NCBI GenBank assembly: GCA_910588845.1
Contig: CAJURU010000031.1
Location: forward strand, 1-33,799
DNA from: an uncultured Lachnospiraceae bacterium
GTDB taxonomy: Bacteria; Bacillota; Clostridia; Lachnospirales; Lachnospiraceae
Length of the DNA: 33,799 nucleotides
Direction: 5' to 3'
Both the position numbers and the translations under genes were made by a program. Positions 16,477 to 23,542 of the stretch are shown here, piece by piece. The notes beneath the pieces are model-generated. The model had not been told where the DNA came from and made no database searches. It saw only the letters and a program-made list of their open reading frames with translations. Position 1 is the first letter of the stretch, and every line of letters starts with the position of its first letter.

Positions 16477-18780
16477 ATGAAAAAGAGGTGTTCATCTGCA
16501 CTGTTGTTGCTGCTGAGTGTTATAGTTGTTTTTACCGCAGCCTGTTCCTCTGCGGGCGGCAGCGGCCAGGAAAAAGATTTGAAGGGGCGGGAGTTGGCCG
16601 GCGGGACCAAGAGCGAGGTTGCCAAGGGCAGATACCGGGAAGAAAAAGTAGACTTGCCGTTTTCTGTACAGCATATTTTTGATGTGCAATGCGGGGAGGA
16701 TGGCAATGTAAGCATACTATTTGAAAATGAGCCAGGCAGTTTTCACTATTGGCAGAGCGGGGACGGCGGTAGTTCCTGGGAACAAAAGGAACTGGGGACA
16801 GAATGGCTTCCGCAAGGTTACCGGGTGGTGAGCGCGAGTTTTGGTGAAAAGGATATTGTCTTATCCGCCGGGAAAATGTCTGAGGATCCTTTGGACGAAA
16901 AACATGCCGTCGGGGAGTATGCATATTTTCAGATGGAACATATACAAGGCGACGCCAAGGTGCACGCGTTGCAGCTGCCGCTGCCTGAGCCGCAGGAAGA
17001 ACATTTACAGTCTGGCTATGGACTGGGACAGATTTTGCTTTCTGCTGAGGGCAAAATTTATGGCATGTTTATATCAGGGGAGGAGGAAAATAGCAGATAT
17101 GAAGTTGTTTGCTTCGCGCCCGGTGGGCGCGAGGTATTGTGGCGGCAGAAGACAAATACAGCGGAGATTGCTTTATATGGGGATAAAGTTTATCTGAGCG
17201 AGTATGGCGGGGCAGTCCAGGTGTTAGATGCAGGAAGCGGGGACAAGCTGGAGGAACTGGCGATTCCTTTAGAAGCAAATTTTCTAAATAGTATGGACGT
17301 CAATACCCGGGAAGAGAAAATTTTTTATAGTAACAAAACTGGCATTTATGGCACGGATGATCATAATACGTTGACGGAGCTTTTGGTGGACGGGAAACGG
17401 AGCAGTTTTTCAGATATAAGTTATGATATAAAGCGTCTTTGCAGGGTAGAGGGAGATGTGTTCCTTTTGTTTGTACAAAGTGCAGCTGGCGCTGGCATGG
17501 AGTTATTGCGGTATGAATTTGACGCAGAAATGCCGGCACGGCCGGAGCATGAATTAGTCGTCTATTCTCTAAAAAATAATTACGTTTTGGAGAAGATGAT
17601 TTCTGATTTTCAGTCGAGCCATCCTGAGGTACAGATGATACATGAGGTGGGCATGGAGGAGGCAGCGGTCAAAGAAGAGGCGGACGCTATCGGCATTCTC
17701 AATACAGAGATGATGGCGGGAACTGGCCCGGATGTCCTTCTATTGAACGGGCTGCCCTGGGAGTCTTATGCGCAAAAGGGAATGCTCAAGGATTTACACA
17801 GTGATTTAGCTTCTTATATCAGTGGAGAAGAAGGGTTTGCCAATCTTTTTCAGGCGTATCAGACGGACGGCGCGCAGTATGCAGCGCCCGTCTCCTTTAA
17901 GATTCCGGTAGTGGTTGGAGCGAAAGAAAAGGTATCGCATATCCAGTCGCCGGCGGATTTGTTATCGGCGGCCGAGAAGACGGAAGATATGCCGGCATTT
18001 TTCCGGCAGGACAAAGGATTACTGCGCTATATGTTCAGCATTTATTGGCGGGACATCCAAAAGGAGGACGAGACAGTTTCCAAGGAGGGCTTGAGAAAAC
18101 TTTTAGAAACTGTGGGCAAGATTAATAACAGATTGAAAGAGACGGAAAACGAGATATCTTTGTTTTTTCAGGAGGATGAGCCGGAGAAAAGCGACGACGT
18201 TTTTGCCAATGATACTTTTTTGGACGCGTCAAATATAACGTATGGAAATGTGGCGATGGATTTAGGGTATCTGAGTTCCATTCATGATTTTTGGGATATT
18301 GTTCATCGGGGGTTTTCGTATCAGGCGACGGCGAAGGGAGTGTTCAGCGCGCTCATTGCCGGAATCAACTGTGAATCGCAGCAGGAAGAGCTTGCCAGGG
18401 AATTTCTTTCTTTTATGCTCGGCGAGGAGGAGCAGAAAATATTTATCGACGGCATGTATGCCGTGATTATGGGACTTCCGGTCAATAAAGACGCTTTTGC
18501 CCAAACGCCGTCCGTGCTGGCAAAGGGAATACCGCAAGAGGACGAAAAAGGTTCTGGGAATTCAGAGGAAAATGATCAGTGGATGGAGCCGCAAAGGTTC
18601 ACGCAGCTTTTGGACGACGCAGGGAATCTGACAATACCTGCCATGGAAAATACGATTGTCATGGATGCCATACAAAAAGGGGCGGAAGGATATTTGATGG
18701 GTGAAGAAAGTCTTGAAGCGGCAGTAGAGGAAATCTATAAAGCTTTGGAGTTGTATATGTATGAAAAAAGGTATTCGTAA
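16477..18780 (+). CDS. Lipoprotein solute-binding protein with beta-propeller-like N-terminus
   Basis: The 767-residue protein has a lipoprotein signal (MKKRCSSALLLLLSVIVVFT, lipobox TAAC with Cys23). Residues about 45-345 contain an Asp-box (SGDGGSSWEQ) and repeated strand-rich blocks such as ILLSAEGKIYGMFISG and IALYGDKVYLSEYGG, suggesting a beta-propeller. From about residue 350 (HELVVYSLKNNYVLEKMISD) a family 1 extracellular solute-binding domain follows with GTGPDVLLLNG and YAAPVSFKIPVVVG. It is about 350 residues longer than the usual sugar-binding proteins. It should deliver an unknown ligand to the two permeases encoded next and its expression is likely under the divergent two-component system. 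Confidence 0.85.
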   Translation: MKKRCSSALLLLLSVIVVFTAACSSAGGSGQEKDLKGRELAGGTKSEVAKGRYREEKVDLPFSVQHIFDVQCGEDGNVSILFENEPGSFHYWQSGDGGSSWEQKELGTEWLPQGYRVVSASFGEKDIVLSAGKMSEDPLDEKHAVGEYAYFQMEHIQGDAKVHALQLPLPEPQEEHLQSGYGLGQILLSAEGKIYGMFISGEEENSRYEVVCFAPGGREVLWRQKTNTAEIALYGDKVYLSEYGGAVQVLDAGSGDKLEELAIPLEANFLNSMDVNTREEKIFYSNKTGIYGTDDHNTLTELLVDGKRSSFSDISYDIKRLCRVEGDVFLLFVQSAAGAGMELLRYEFDAEMPARPEHELVVYSLKNNYVLEKMISDFQSSHPEVQMIHEVGMEEAAVKEEADAIGILNTEMMAGTGPDVLLLNGLPWESYAQKGMLKDLHSDLASYISGEEGFANLFQAYQTDGAQYAAPVSFKIPVVVGAKEKVSHIQSPADLLSAAEKTEDMPAFFRQDKGLLRYMFSIYWRDIQKEDETVSKEGLRKLLETVGKINNRLKETENEISLFFQEDEPEKSDDVFANDTFLDASNITYGNVAMDLGYLSSIHDFWDIVHRGFSYQATAKGVFSALIAGINCESQQEELAREFLSFMLGEEEQKIFIDGMYAVIMGLPVNKDAFAQTPSVLAKGIPQEDEKGSGNSEENDQWMEPQRFTQLLDDAGNLTIPAMENTIVMDAIQKGAEGYLMGEESLEAAVEEIYKALELYMYEKRYS

Positions 18781-19591
18781 TTGGCGGGAGTTTGTGTTTC
18801 TGACGCCAAGTCTGGCTGGGGTGTCTGTCTTTGTGTTTCTGCCGTTTGCAGATGTAGTGAGGCGGTCTTTTATGAATGCCGCCGGCAGAAAATTTACATG
18901 GTCCGCGAATTATCAGGCGGTAGTGCGAAATCCTGCCTTTCGCCTGGCGCTGGGAAATACGGGGCGTTTTCTTCTGGTGTGCGTGCCGTTGCTGCTTGTT
19001 ATGTCTTTGTTATTGGCAAACATCATTCATTTTTGCAGCAGCGGCGCAAAACGCCAGTGGAAATTTCTTCGTAACAGTTGCCTGTTGCCGCTGGCGCTGC
19101 CGGTCGTCTCCCTGATGTTTGTCTGGCAAATGGTCTTTCATAAGAATGGCCTCATCAATACCTATCAGAATCTTTCGCAGGATTGGCTGAATTCGTCCTA
19201 TACATTTTGGGTCTTTGCCGCCACATTCCTGTGGAAGAATATGGGATATTACGTTGTCCTGTGGCTGGCCGGACTGGAGGCGATACCAGGGGAACTCTAT
19301 GAGGCTGCCGTGGTTGATGGGGCGGGAGTTTTTGCAAGGTTTCGTTATGTTACGCTTCCAGGGCTGCGGCAGATGACTTCAGCGGCGTTTGTATTGGCGG
19401 TGACAGCAACGCTGAAATCGTACCGGGAGAGTTACTTGTTAGCGGGCGAGTACCCGGATAGGAGTATCTATATGATTCAGCACTTATTCCACAATTGGTT
19501 CCGGGATATGTCGGTAGAAAAGATGTCGGCGGGCGCGGTAATTGTGGTCTGTATCTTTGCGGTGATGGTTTGGCCATTTCGGAAAAAGTGA
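18761..19591 (+). CDS. ABC importer permease, MalF/UgpA type
   Basis: This 276-residue membrane protein has about six hydrophobic segments and the cytoplasmic EAA loop EAAVVDGAGVFARFRYVTLP, through which importer permeases touch the ATPase. It overlaps the solute-binding gene by 20 bases in another frame, so the two are co-translated. It pairs with the MalG-type permease downstream. No ATPase gene is encoded nearby, so it probably uses a shared MsmX/MsmK-like ATPase encoded elsewhere, as known for many Gram-positive sugar importers. Confidence 0.9.
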   Translation: MKKGIRNWREFVFLTPSLAGVSVFVFLPFADVVRRSFMNAAGRKFTWSANYQAVVRNPAFRLALGNTGRFLLVCVPLLLVMSLLLANIIHFCSSGAKRQWKFLRNSCLLPLALPVVSLMFVWQMVFHKNGLINTYQNLSQDWLNSSYTFWVFAATFLWKNMGYYVVLWLAGLEAIPGELYEAAVVDGAGVFARFRYVTLPGLRQMTSAAFVLAVTATLKSYRESYLLAGEYPDRSIYMIQHLFHNWFRDMSVEKMSAGAVIVVCIFAVMVWPFRKK

Positions 19592-19613
19592 CATTGAATC
19601 ATCAATAAAAAAA

Positions 19614-19620
19614 GGGAGGA
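19614..19620 (+). promoter_or_regulatory. RBS deciding a TTG start at 19628
   Basis: GGGAGGA stands seven bases before TTG 19628. The next in-frame ATG lies deep in the protein, after the first membrane segment, so TTG must be the start. Confidence 0.75.
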
Positions 19621-19627
19621 AGGAATC

Positions 19628-20512
19628 TTGAACGATTTTATTATCAAGCGAAAAGCGGCAATTTTTAGCCGTTTTATTGCCAAAAAAGCAGCGATTCTTT
19701 TCATCAGTTTAGTTTGTGTTTTTTCATGCATTCCGGTTTTAATTTTGGCGGTAGGTTCTGTTACCGGCAATTATGAATTATCCGTTTATTTGGAAGGCGT
19801 GCTGCGCGGGCAGGGGAAGACGTATTTGCTGGTGTTACCGGCGTTTCCAACTTATCAGGGATTTATCGAGACGTTGTTTTATGAGCCGGAGTTTTACGTG
19901 GTGTTTTGGAATTCTGTAAAACTGACGGCTTTTATTGTCGCCGGGCAGATGTTTGTCGCTGTGCCGGCGGCATGGGGGTTTTCCAGATGCCATGGCAGGC
20001 TTGCAAGCCTGCTCTTTTATGTCTATACAATATTGATGCTGTTGCCATTTCAGGTGACAATGTTGTCAAATTATCTTGTCATTGATGCTATAGGAATCAA
20101 AGATACACATGCGGCGGTTATATTGCCAGCAGTATTTTCTACATTTCCGGTATTTCTTATTTACCGCAGCTTCCTGGGCGTGCCGGAGGAAGTTTATGAG
20201 GCGTTTTCTCTCGAGAGCAGCAGCCGGCTGCGTATGTTTTATCATGTGGGCGTCCCTCTTGCCATGCCGGGGATTAAGGCGGCTGCGCTGCTGGGGGTAA
20301 TCGAGTACTGGAATATGGTGGAACAGCCGCTGCTTTTTTTGAAAACTCCGGCTCTCTGGCCGTTTTCTCTTTATATACCCGGAATCAGTTATGACAATAT
20401 TTCATACATATTTGTCTGCTCACTGATTGTTTTGCTTCCCATGGTCTTGATTATTTTTGGCGGAAAAGAGGCGGTCAGTGAAGGCATAGGCGCAATGGCG
20501 GTGAAAAAATAG
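19628..20512 (+). CDS. ABC importer permease, MalG type
   Basis: The 294-residue protein starts at TTG. It has a first membrane segment near residues 20-45, an external loop, and five more segments, including FIVAGQMFVAVPAAWGF and FYVYTILMLLPFQVTMLSNY. The EAA loop reads EAFSLESSSRLRMFYHVGVP. It keeps the EA pair, but serine replaces the conserved glycine and Glu the Asp, a degenerate version of the loop that contacts the ATPase. It partners the permease encoded at 18761-19591. The altered loop, together with the missing ATPase gene, makes normal coupling uncertain, though such loops are found in some working transporters. Confidence 0.88.
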   Translation: MNDFIIKRKAAIFSRFIAKKAAILFISLVCVFSCIPVLILAVGSVTGNYELSVYLEGVLRGQGKTYLLVLPAFPTYQGFIETLFYEPEFYVVFWNSVKLTAFIVAGQMFVAVPAAWGFSRCHGRLASLLFYVYTILMLLPFQVTMLSNYLVIDAIGIKDTHAAVILPAVFSTFPVFLIYRSFLGVPEEVYEAFSLESSSRLRMFYHVGVPLAMPGIKAAALLGVIEYWNMVEQPLLFLKTPALWPFSLYIPGISYDNISYIFVCSLIVLLPMVLIIFGGKEAVSEGIGAMAVKK

Positions 20513-20525
20513 CGAGGTGTCAAAG

Positions 20526-21854
20526 ATGCGAAGGAAAGAGGAAATCAGGCGAATTGCCTGCAAATGGGGAAGACATGCCGTTGTGATGTTTCTGTCTGTG
20601 ATGGCGGTTCTGACATTGCTGTCAAGGGTTGTGGATTCTTATGTAATTCCGCAGGCGGCGGTCTGTACCTTAGAGGAAATGCAATTATCCTATGAGTGGA
20701 AAGTGGAAGGGCGCGTGAGGACAAAGGGCAGACGCGCCCTGTATTGTCAGGAGAATTTGCGCATAGAAAATGTCTGGGTACAGGAAAATGATATTGTGCA
20801 AAAAGGAGATTTATTGTTTACGCTTGACAGGAAAGATTTACAGACAAAGATTGCCCGGATGGAGGAGGAAATTCATAAATATGATTTGCAGATTGCAGAC
20901 ATGGAACATGCTTCCCAAATGCAGGCGGACCCGCAAAGTTTCCATGCGGACCAGGCAGCGGAGGGGGATAGCAATATCCTCATTGTCACGCCAGACCAGG
21001 CGAATGTGGCTAAGGCAGGGAATTTTGATATGATAAGTTCCAGTGCGGGAGCGGAAAATAGTAATGCGGCGGATATACAGCGATTGGAGAAGAAGCAGGC
21101 GCAGGAATCTTTGCAGCAGCTTTATCTGCTGCGTGAAGCAAAAGGGCAGGTTTGTGCGGAATTTGCCGGAGGTATATTTACATGCGCGATCTCCACGGGC
21201 AGTCTGACATCAGCGGAGCCAGTGTTGATAGTTGAAGATTTCAGACAGCCGTTCCAATTTGAAGGGATTGTCGGTGGAAATGGATATTCCTATGCAGGGG
21301 CCGGCGCCGCGGGGGAAGATGATAGTTTTGCTATGAATGAAAGTGGGGCAGGTGGGAATCTATCTCTGGCGGGGGCTGGGAGCCCTAATCTTAACATGAG
21401 AGGCAATCAGGACTTTCCAGTGGAAGAGGGGTTAGAGGGAACTTTGGAGATGGGGGATGGCGACGTTGTTTTGGAGGGAGTGAAAATCAGCAAGGTTGCA
21501 GAGGGGGAAGAGGGAACATACCGGGTAACGGCAGAGCTGGCGGATGGTTCTATTTCTCGGACCGGGAATGCAGTCTTGCGTTTTACAAAAGAGAGCAGAC
21601 GATACCGCAAATGTGTTCCCAGATCCGCGTTACACGAAGAGCGTTCCGGCTATTATGTGATGGTAGTGAAGGAGGAAAAGACGGTTCTCGGCATAAAGCC
21701 TGTCGCCCAATATGTGCCGGTGACGCTGATTGAACATAACGACGAGTATGCAGCAGTGGAAGGCAATATCTCGGAGGATGATAAAATGATAGTTGATACC
21801 AATAAGGAGATAAAGGAGGGGAAAAGAGTGCGGATTGTCGAGGAGTGGAGCTGA
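20526..21854 (+). CDS. HlyD/RND-type membrane fusion adaptor protein
   Basis: The 442-residue protein has one N-terminal membrane anchor (VVMFLSVMAVLTLLSRVV). The half-motif WKVEGRVRTKGRRALYCQE with VWVQENDIVQKGDLLFTLD is typical of the biotinyl-lipoyl-like domain of HlyD and RND adaptors. A short alpha-hairpin (LQTKIARMEEEIHKYDLQIA) and a returning strand (GGIFTCAISTGSLTSAEPVLIVED) follow. A Gly/Ser-rich insert near residues 260-300 and a C-terminal domain (YVPVTLIEHNDEYAAVEGNI) complete it. ATG 20526 after GAGGTG is preferred over GTG 20517. Adaptors normally serve efflux pumps, so its place behind import permeases is unusual. Its efflux partner is not obvious; the MATE gene downstream has its own promoter. 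Confidence 0.82.
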   Translation: MRRKEEIRRIACKWGRHAVVMFLSVMAVLTLLSRVVDSYVIPQAAVCTLEEMQLSYEWKVEGRVRTKGRRALYCQENLRIENVWVQENDIVQKGDLLFTLDRKDLQTKIARMEEEIHKYDLQIADMEHASQMQADPQSFHADQAAEGDSNILIVTPDQANVAKAGNFDMISSSAGAENSNAADIQRLEKKQAQESLQQLYLLREAKGQVCAEFAGGIFTCAISTGSLTSAEPVLIVEDFRQPFQFEGIVGGNGYSYAGAGAAGEDDSFAMNESGAGGNLSLAGAGSPNLNMRGNQDFPVEEGLEGTLEMGDGDVVLEGVKISKVAEGEEGTYRVTAELADGSISRTGNAVLRFTKESRRYRKCVPRSALHEERSGYYVMVVKEEKTVLGIKPVAQYVPVTLIEHNDEYAAVEGNISEDDKMIVDTNKEIKEGKRVRIVEEWS

Positions 21855-21893
21855 GCAGCCTGCTGTCTGTCGGCGAGAATTGCGCGGACTAAC

Positions 21894-21922
21894 TTGACAA
21901 TTCTATCCCATTCTGCTACACT
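21894..21922 (+). promoter_or_regulatory. Sigma-A-type promoter of the MATE gene
   Basis: A perfect TTGACA (21894-21899) is followed after 17 bases by TACACT (21917-21922). Transcripts would start near 21930, giving a leader of about 110 bases before ATG 22039. Confidence 0.78.
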
Positions 21923-21971
21923 TACTTCCAAACCCATCATGGGAGTGGATTTTTCAAGAGAAATCTTTTTT

Positions 21972-22005
21972 CGCCACACAATCGCTAAGACGCGTTTGTG
22001 TGGCG
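21972..22005 (+). promoter_or_regulatory. Leader hairpin upstream of the MATE gene
   Basis: CGCCACACAA (21972-21981) pairs perfectly with TTGTGTGGCG (21996-22005) around a 14-base loop. It lies in the leader between promoter and start codon and is followed by TTCTTTAATTTAAG, which is only weakly T-rich. It could be an attenuator or a stability element. Confidence 0.55.
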
Positions 22006-22038
22006 TTCTTTAATTTAAGAAAACGGGAGGATGAGAAC

Positions 22039-23379
22039 ATGGAACAAGAATTTATGAAAGAGAGAAAGATACTGCCCCTCGTGCTGTCAATGTCCATGCC
22101 GATGGTAATTTCCATGGCGGTCAATTCGCTTTATAATATTGTGGACAGTTATTTTGTGGCGCAGTTGAGCGAGGAGGCAATGACTGCGCTGGCGTTGGTC
22201 TATCCGGTCCAGAATATGATTAATGCTGTGGCGATTGGCTTTGCGATTGGCATCAATGCGGTGGTGTCCTTTTATCTGGGCGCGGAGGAGCCAGAGAACG
22301 CAGACCGGGCGGCAACGCAGGGGTTTTTGTGGAACCTGGTTCACGGCTTGTTGCTAACGATTGTGTGTATTGCGGTGATGCCGTCATTTTTGGGGATTTT
22401 TTCTAAAGATGAAACGGTAGTAGGTATGGCGCTGGCGTATTCCAACCGGGTATTTTTATTTTCAGCGGTGATTACATCGGGGCTGGTGTTTGAAAAAGTT
22501 TTTCAGGCAGTGGGCAAAATGAAAGTGTCGATGTTTTGTATGATATGTGGATTTGTCACGAATATCATTCTTGACCCGCTGATGATTTTCGGCATAGGCT
22601 TTTTCCCGAAAATGGGCATAGCGGGGGCGGCATATGCGACGGGGATTGGTCAGGTGATTTCTCTGATGGTATATTTGTTATTTTACATGGTAAAACCGAT
22701 TCCTGTGAAAATCAAGCGCGTGTATTTAAAACCAGAGAAAGATATGGCGGCAAAGCTGTATGGCATAGGCATTTCGGCGACGCTAAATCTTGCGCTGCCA
22801 TCTCTGTTAATTTCTGCATTGAATGGGATTCTTGCAGGGTTTTCGGAAAAATATGTGCTTGTGCTGGGCGTCTATTATAAATTACAGACGTTTATTTATC
22901 TGACGGCAAACGGCATTATCCAGGGAATCCGCCCGTTGATGGGATATAATTATGGCGCCGGGGAGAAAGAGCGTGTCAGGGAAATATTTCACACAACGCT
23001 TATGCTGACGGCCGGAGTGATGGCGGTCGGCACGGTTCTGTCATGGCTGATTCCAGAAAATTTGATAGGATTATTTACGTCGAATCCCCAGACGATACAA
23101 AGCGGGGTGACGGCATTGCACATTATCAGCCTGGGCTTTATCGTGTCGGCTGTTTCGGTCACATGTTCCGGGGCTCTGGAGGGACTTGGCAAAGGGATGC
23201 CGTCTCTGTATATTTCGTTGTTCCGTTATATTATTATCATTATTCCAGCGGCGTTTTTGTTCAGCAAATTGCTGGGAGCGACAGGAACGTGGTATGCCTT
23301 TTGTTTCACAGAATTTGTGGCTGCTGGGTTATCGTATTTGATTTATCGGAAACATACGATGATAAAATTAAATGAATGA
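22039..23379 (+). CDS. MATE-family multidrug efflux protein
   Basis: The 446-residue protein has about twelve hydrophobic segments and two MATE repeats. It begins with LPLVLSMSMPMVISMAVNSLYNIVDSYFVAQL, the typical first helices, and includes LDPLMIFGIGFFPKMGIAGAAYAT and GIIQGIRPLMGYNYGAGEKERV, conserved in the DinF/NorM-like group. It should export drugs or toxic compounds using a sodium or proton gradient. The start is ATG 22039 after CGGGAGG rather than the GTG at 22000. It has its own promoter and leader hairpin. It is convergent with the tail genes, with a 97-bp palindromic element between. Confidence 0.94.
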   Translation: MEQEFMKERKILPLVLSMSMPMVISMAVNSLYNIVDSYFVAQLSEEAMTALALVYPVQNMINAVAIGFAIGINAVVSFYLGAEEPENADRAATQGFLWNLVHGLLLTIVCIAVMPSFLGIFSKDETVVGMALAYSNRVFLFSAVITSGLVFEKVFQAVGKMKVSMFCMICGFVTNIILDPLMIFGIGFFPKMGIAGAAYATGIGQVISLMVYLLFYMVKPIPVKIKRVYLKPEKDMAAKLYGIGISATLNLALPSLLISALNGILAGFSEKYVLVLGVYYKLQTFIYLTANGIIQGIRPLMGYNYGAGEKERVREIFHTTLMLTAGVMAVGTVLSWLIPENLIGLFTSNPQTIQSGVTALHIISLGFIVSAVSVTCSGALEGLGKGMPSLYISLFRYIIIIIPAAFLFSKLLGATGTWYAFCFTEFVAAGLSYLIYRKHTMIKLNE

Positions 23380-23405
23380 AATCGAAAAAGTGAGAAGTAA
23401 AGATG

Positions 23406-23502
23406 GGGCTGTCGCAAAATGCAGCTTACATACAATATATGGATAAGATTTATTTGGCCAAAATGACATGTATTGTATATAGCGGTTATTTTGCGACAGC
23501 CC
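23406..23502. mobile_element. 97-bp MITE-like palindromic element
   Basis: Perfect 15-bp terminal inverted repeats GGGCTGTCGCAAAAT (23406-23420) and ATTTTGCGACAGCCC (23488-23502) flank a middle that continues as an imperfect palindrome (ATACAAT near 23431 against ATTGTAT near 23471). It has no coding capacity. Short length, transposon-like ends and full-length self-complementarity fit a miniature inverted-repeat element. No convincing target-site duplication is visible. As a hairpin it might also end transcripts of the convergent genes. Confidence 0.65.
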
Positions 23503-23542
23503 TTGTTCCGTCGGCAAGGAACCCATGATTTTTGTTTATGCC

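Noticed and set aside
21653..21979. A minus-strand frame whose middle (GLEVSVAEWDRIVKLVRAIL) looks protein-like in the MATE upstream region
   Set aside because: It overlaps the adaptor gene and the well-formed TTGACA/TACACT promoter, and it has no ribosome site. A relic gene cannot be excluded but is not supported.
23505..23522. GTTCC...GGAAC hairpin followed by TTTTTG as terminator of the MATE gene
   Set aside because: The stem has five base pairs and the T run is eight bases away, too weak to call.
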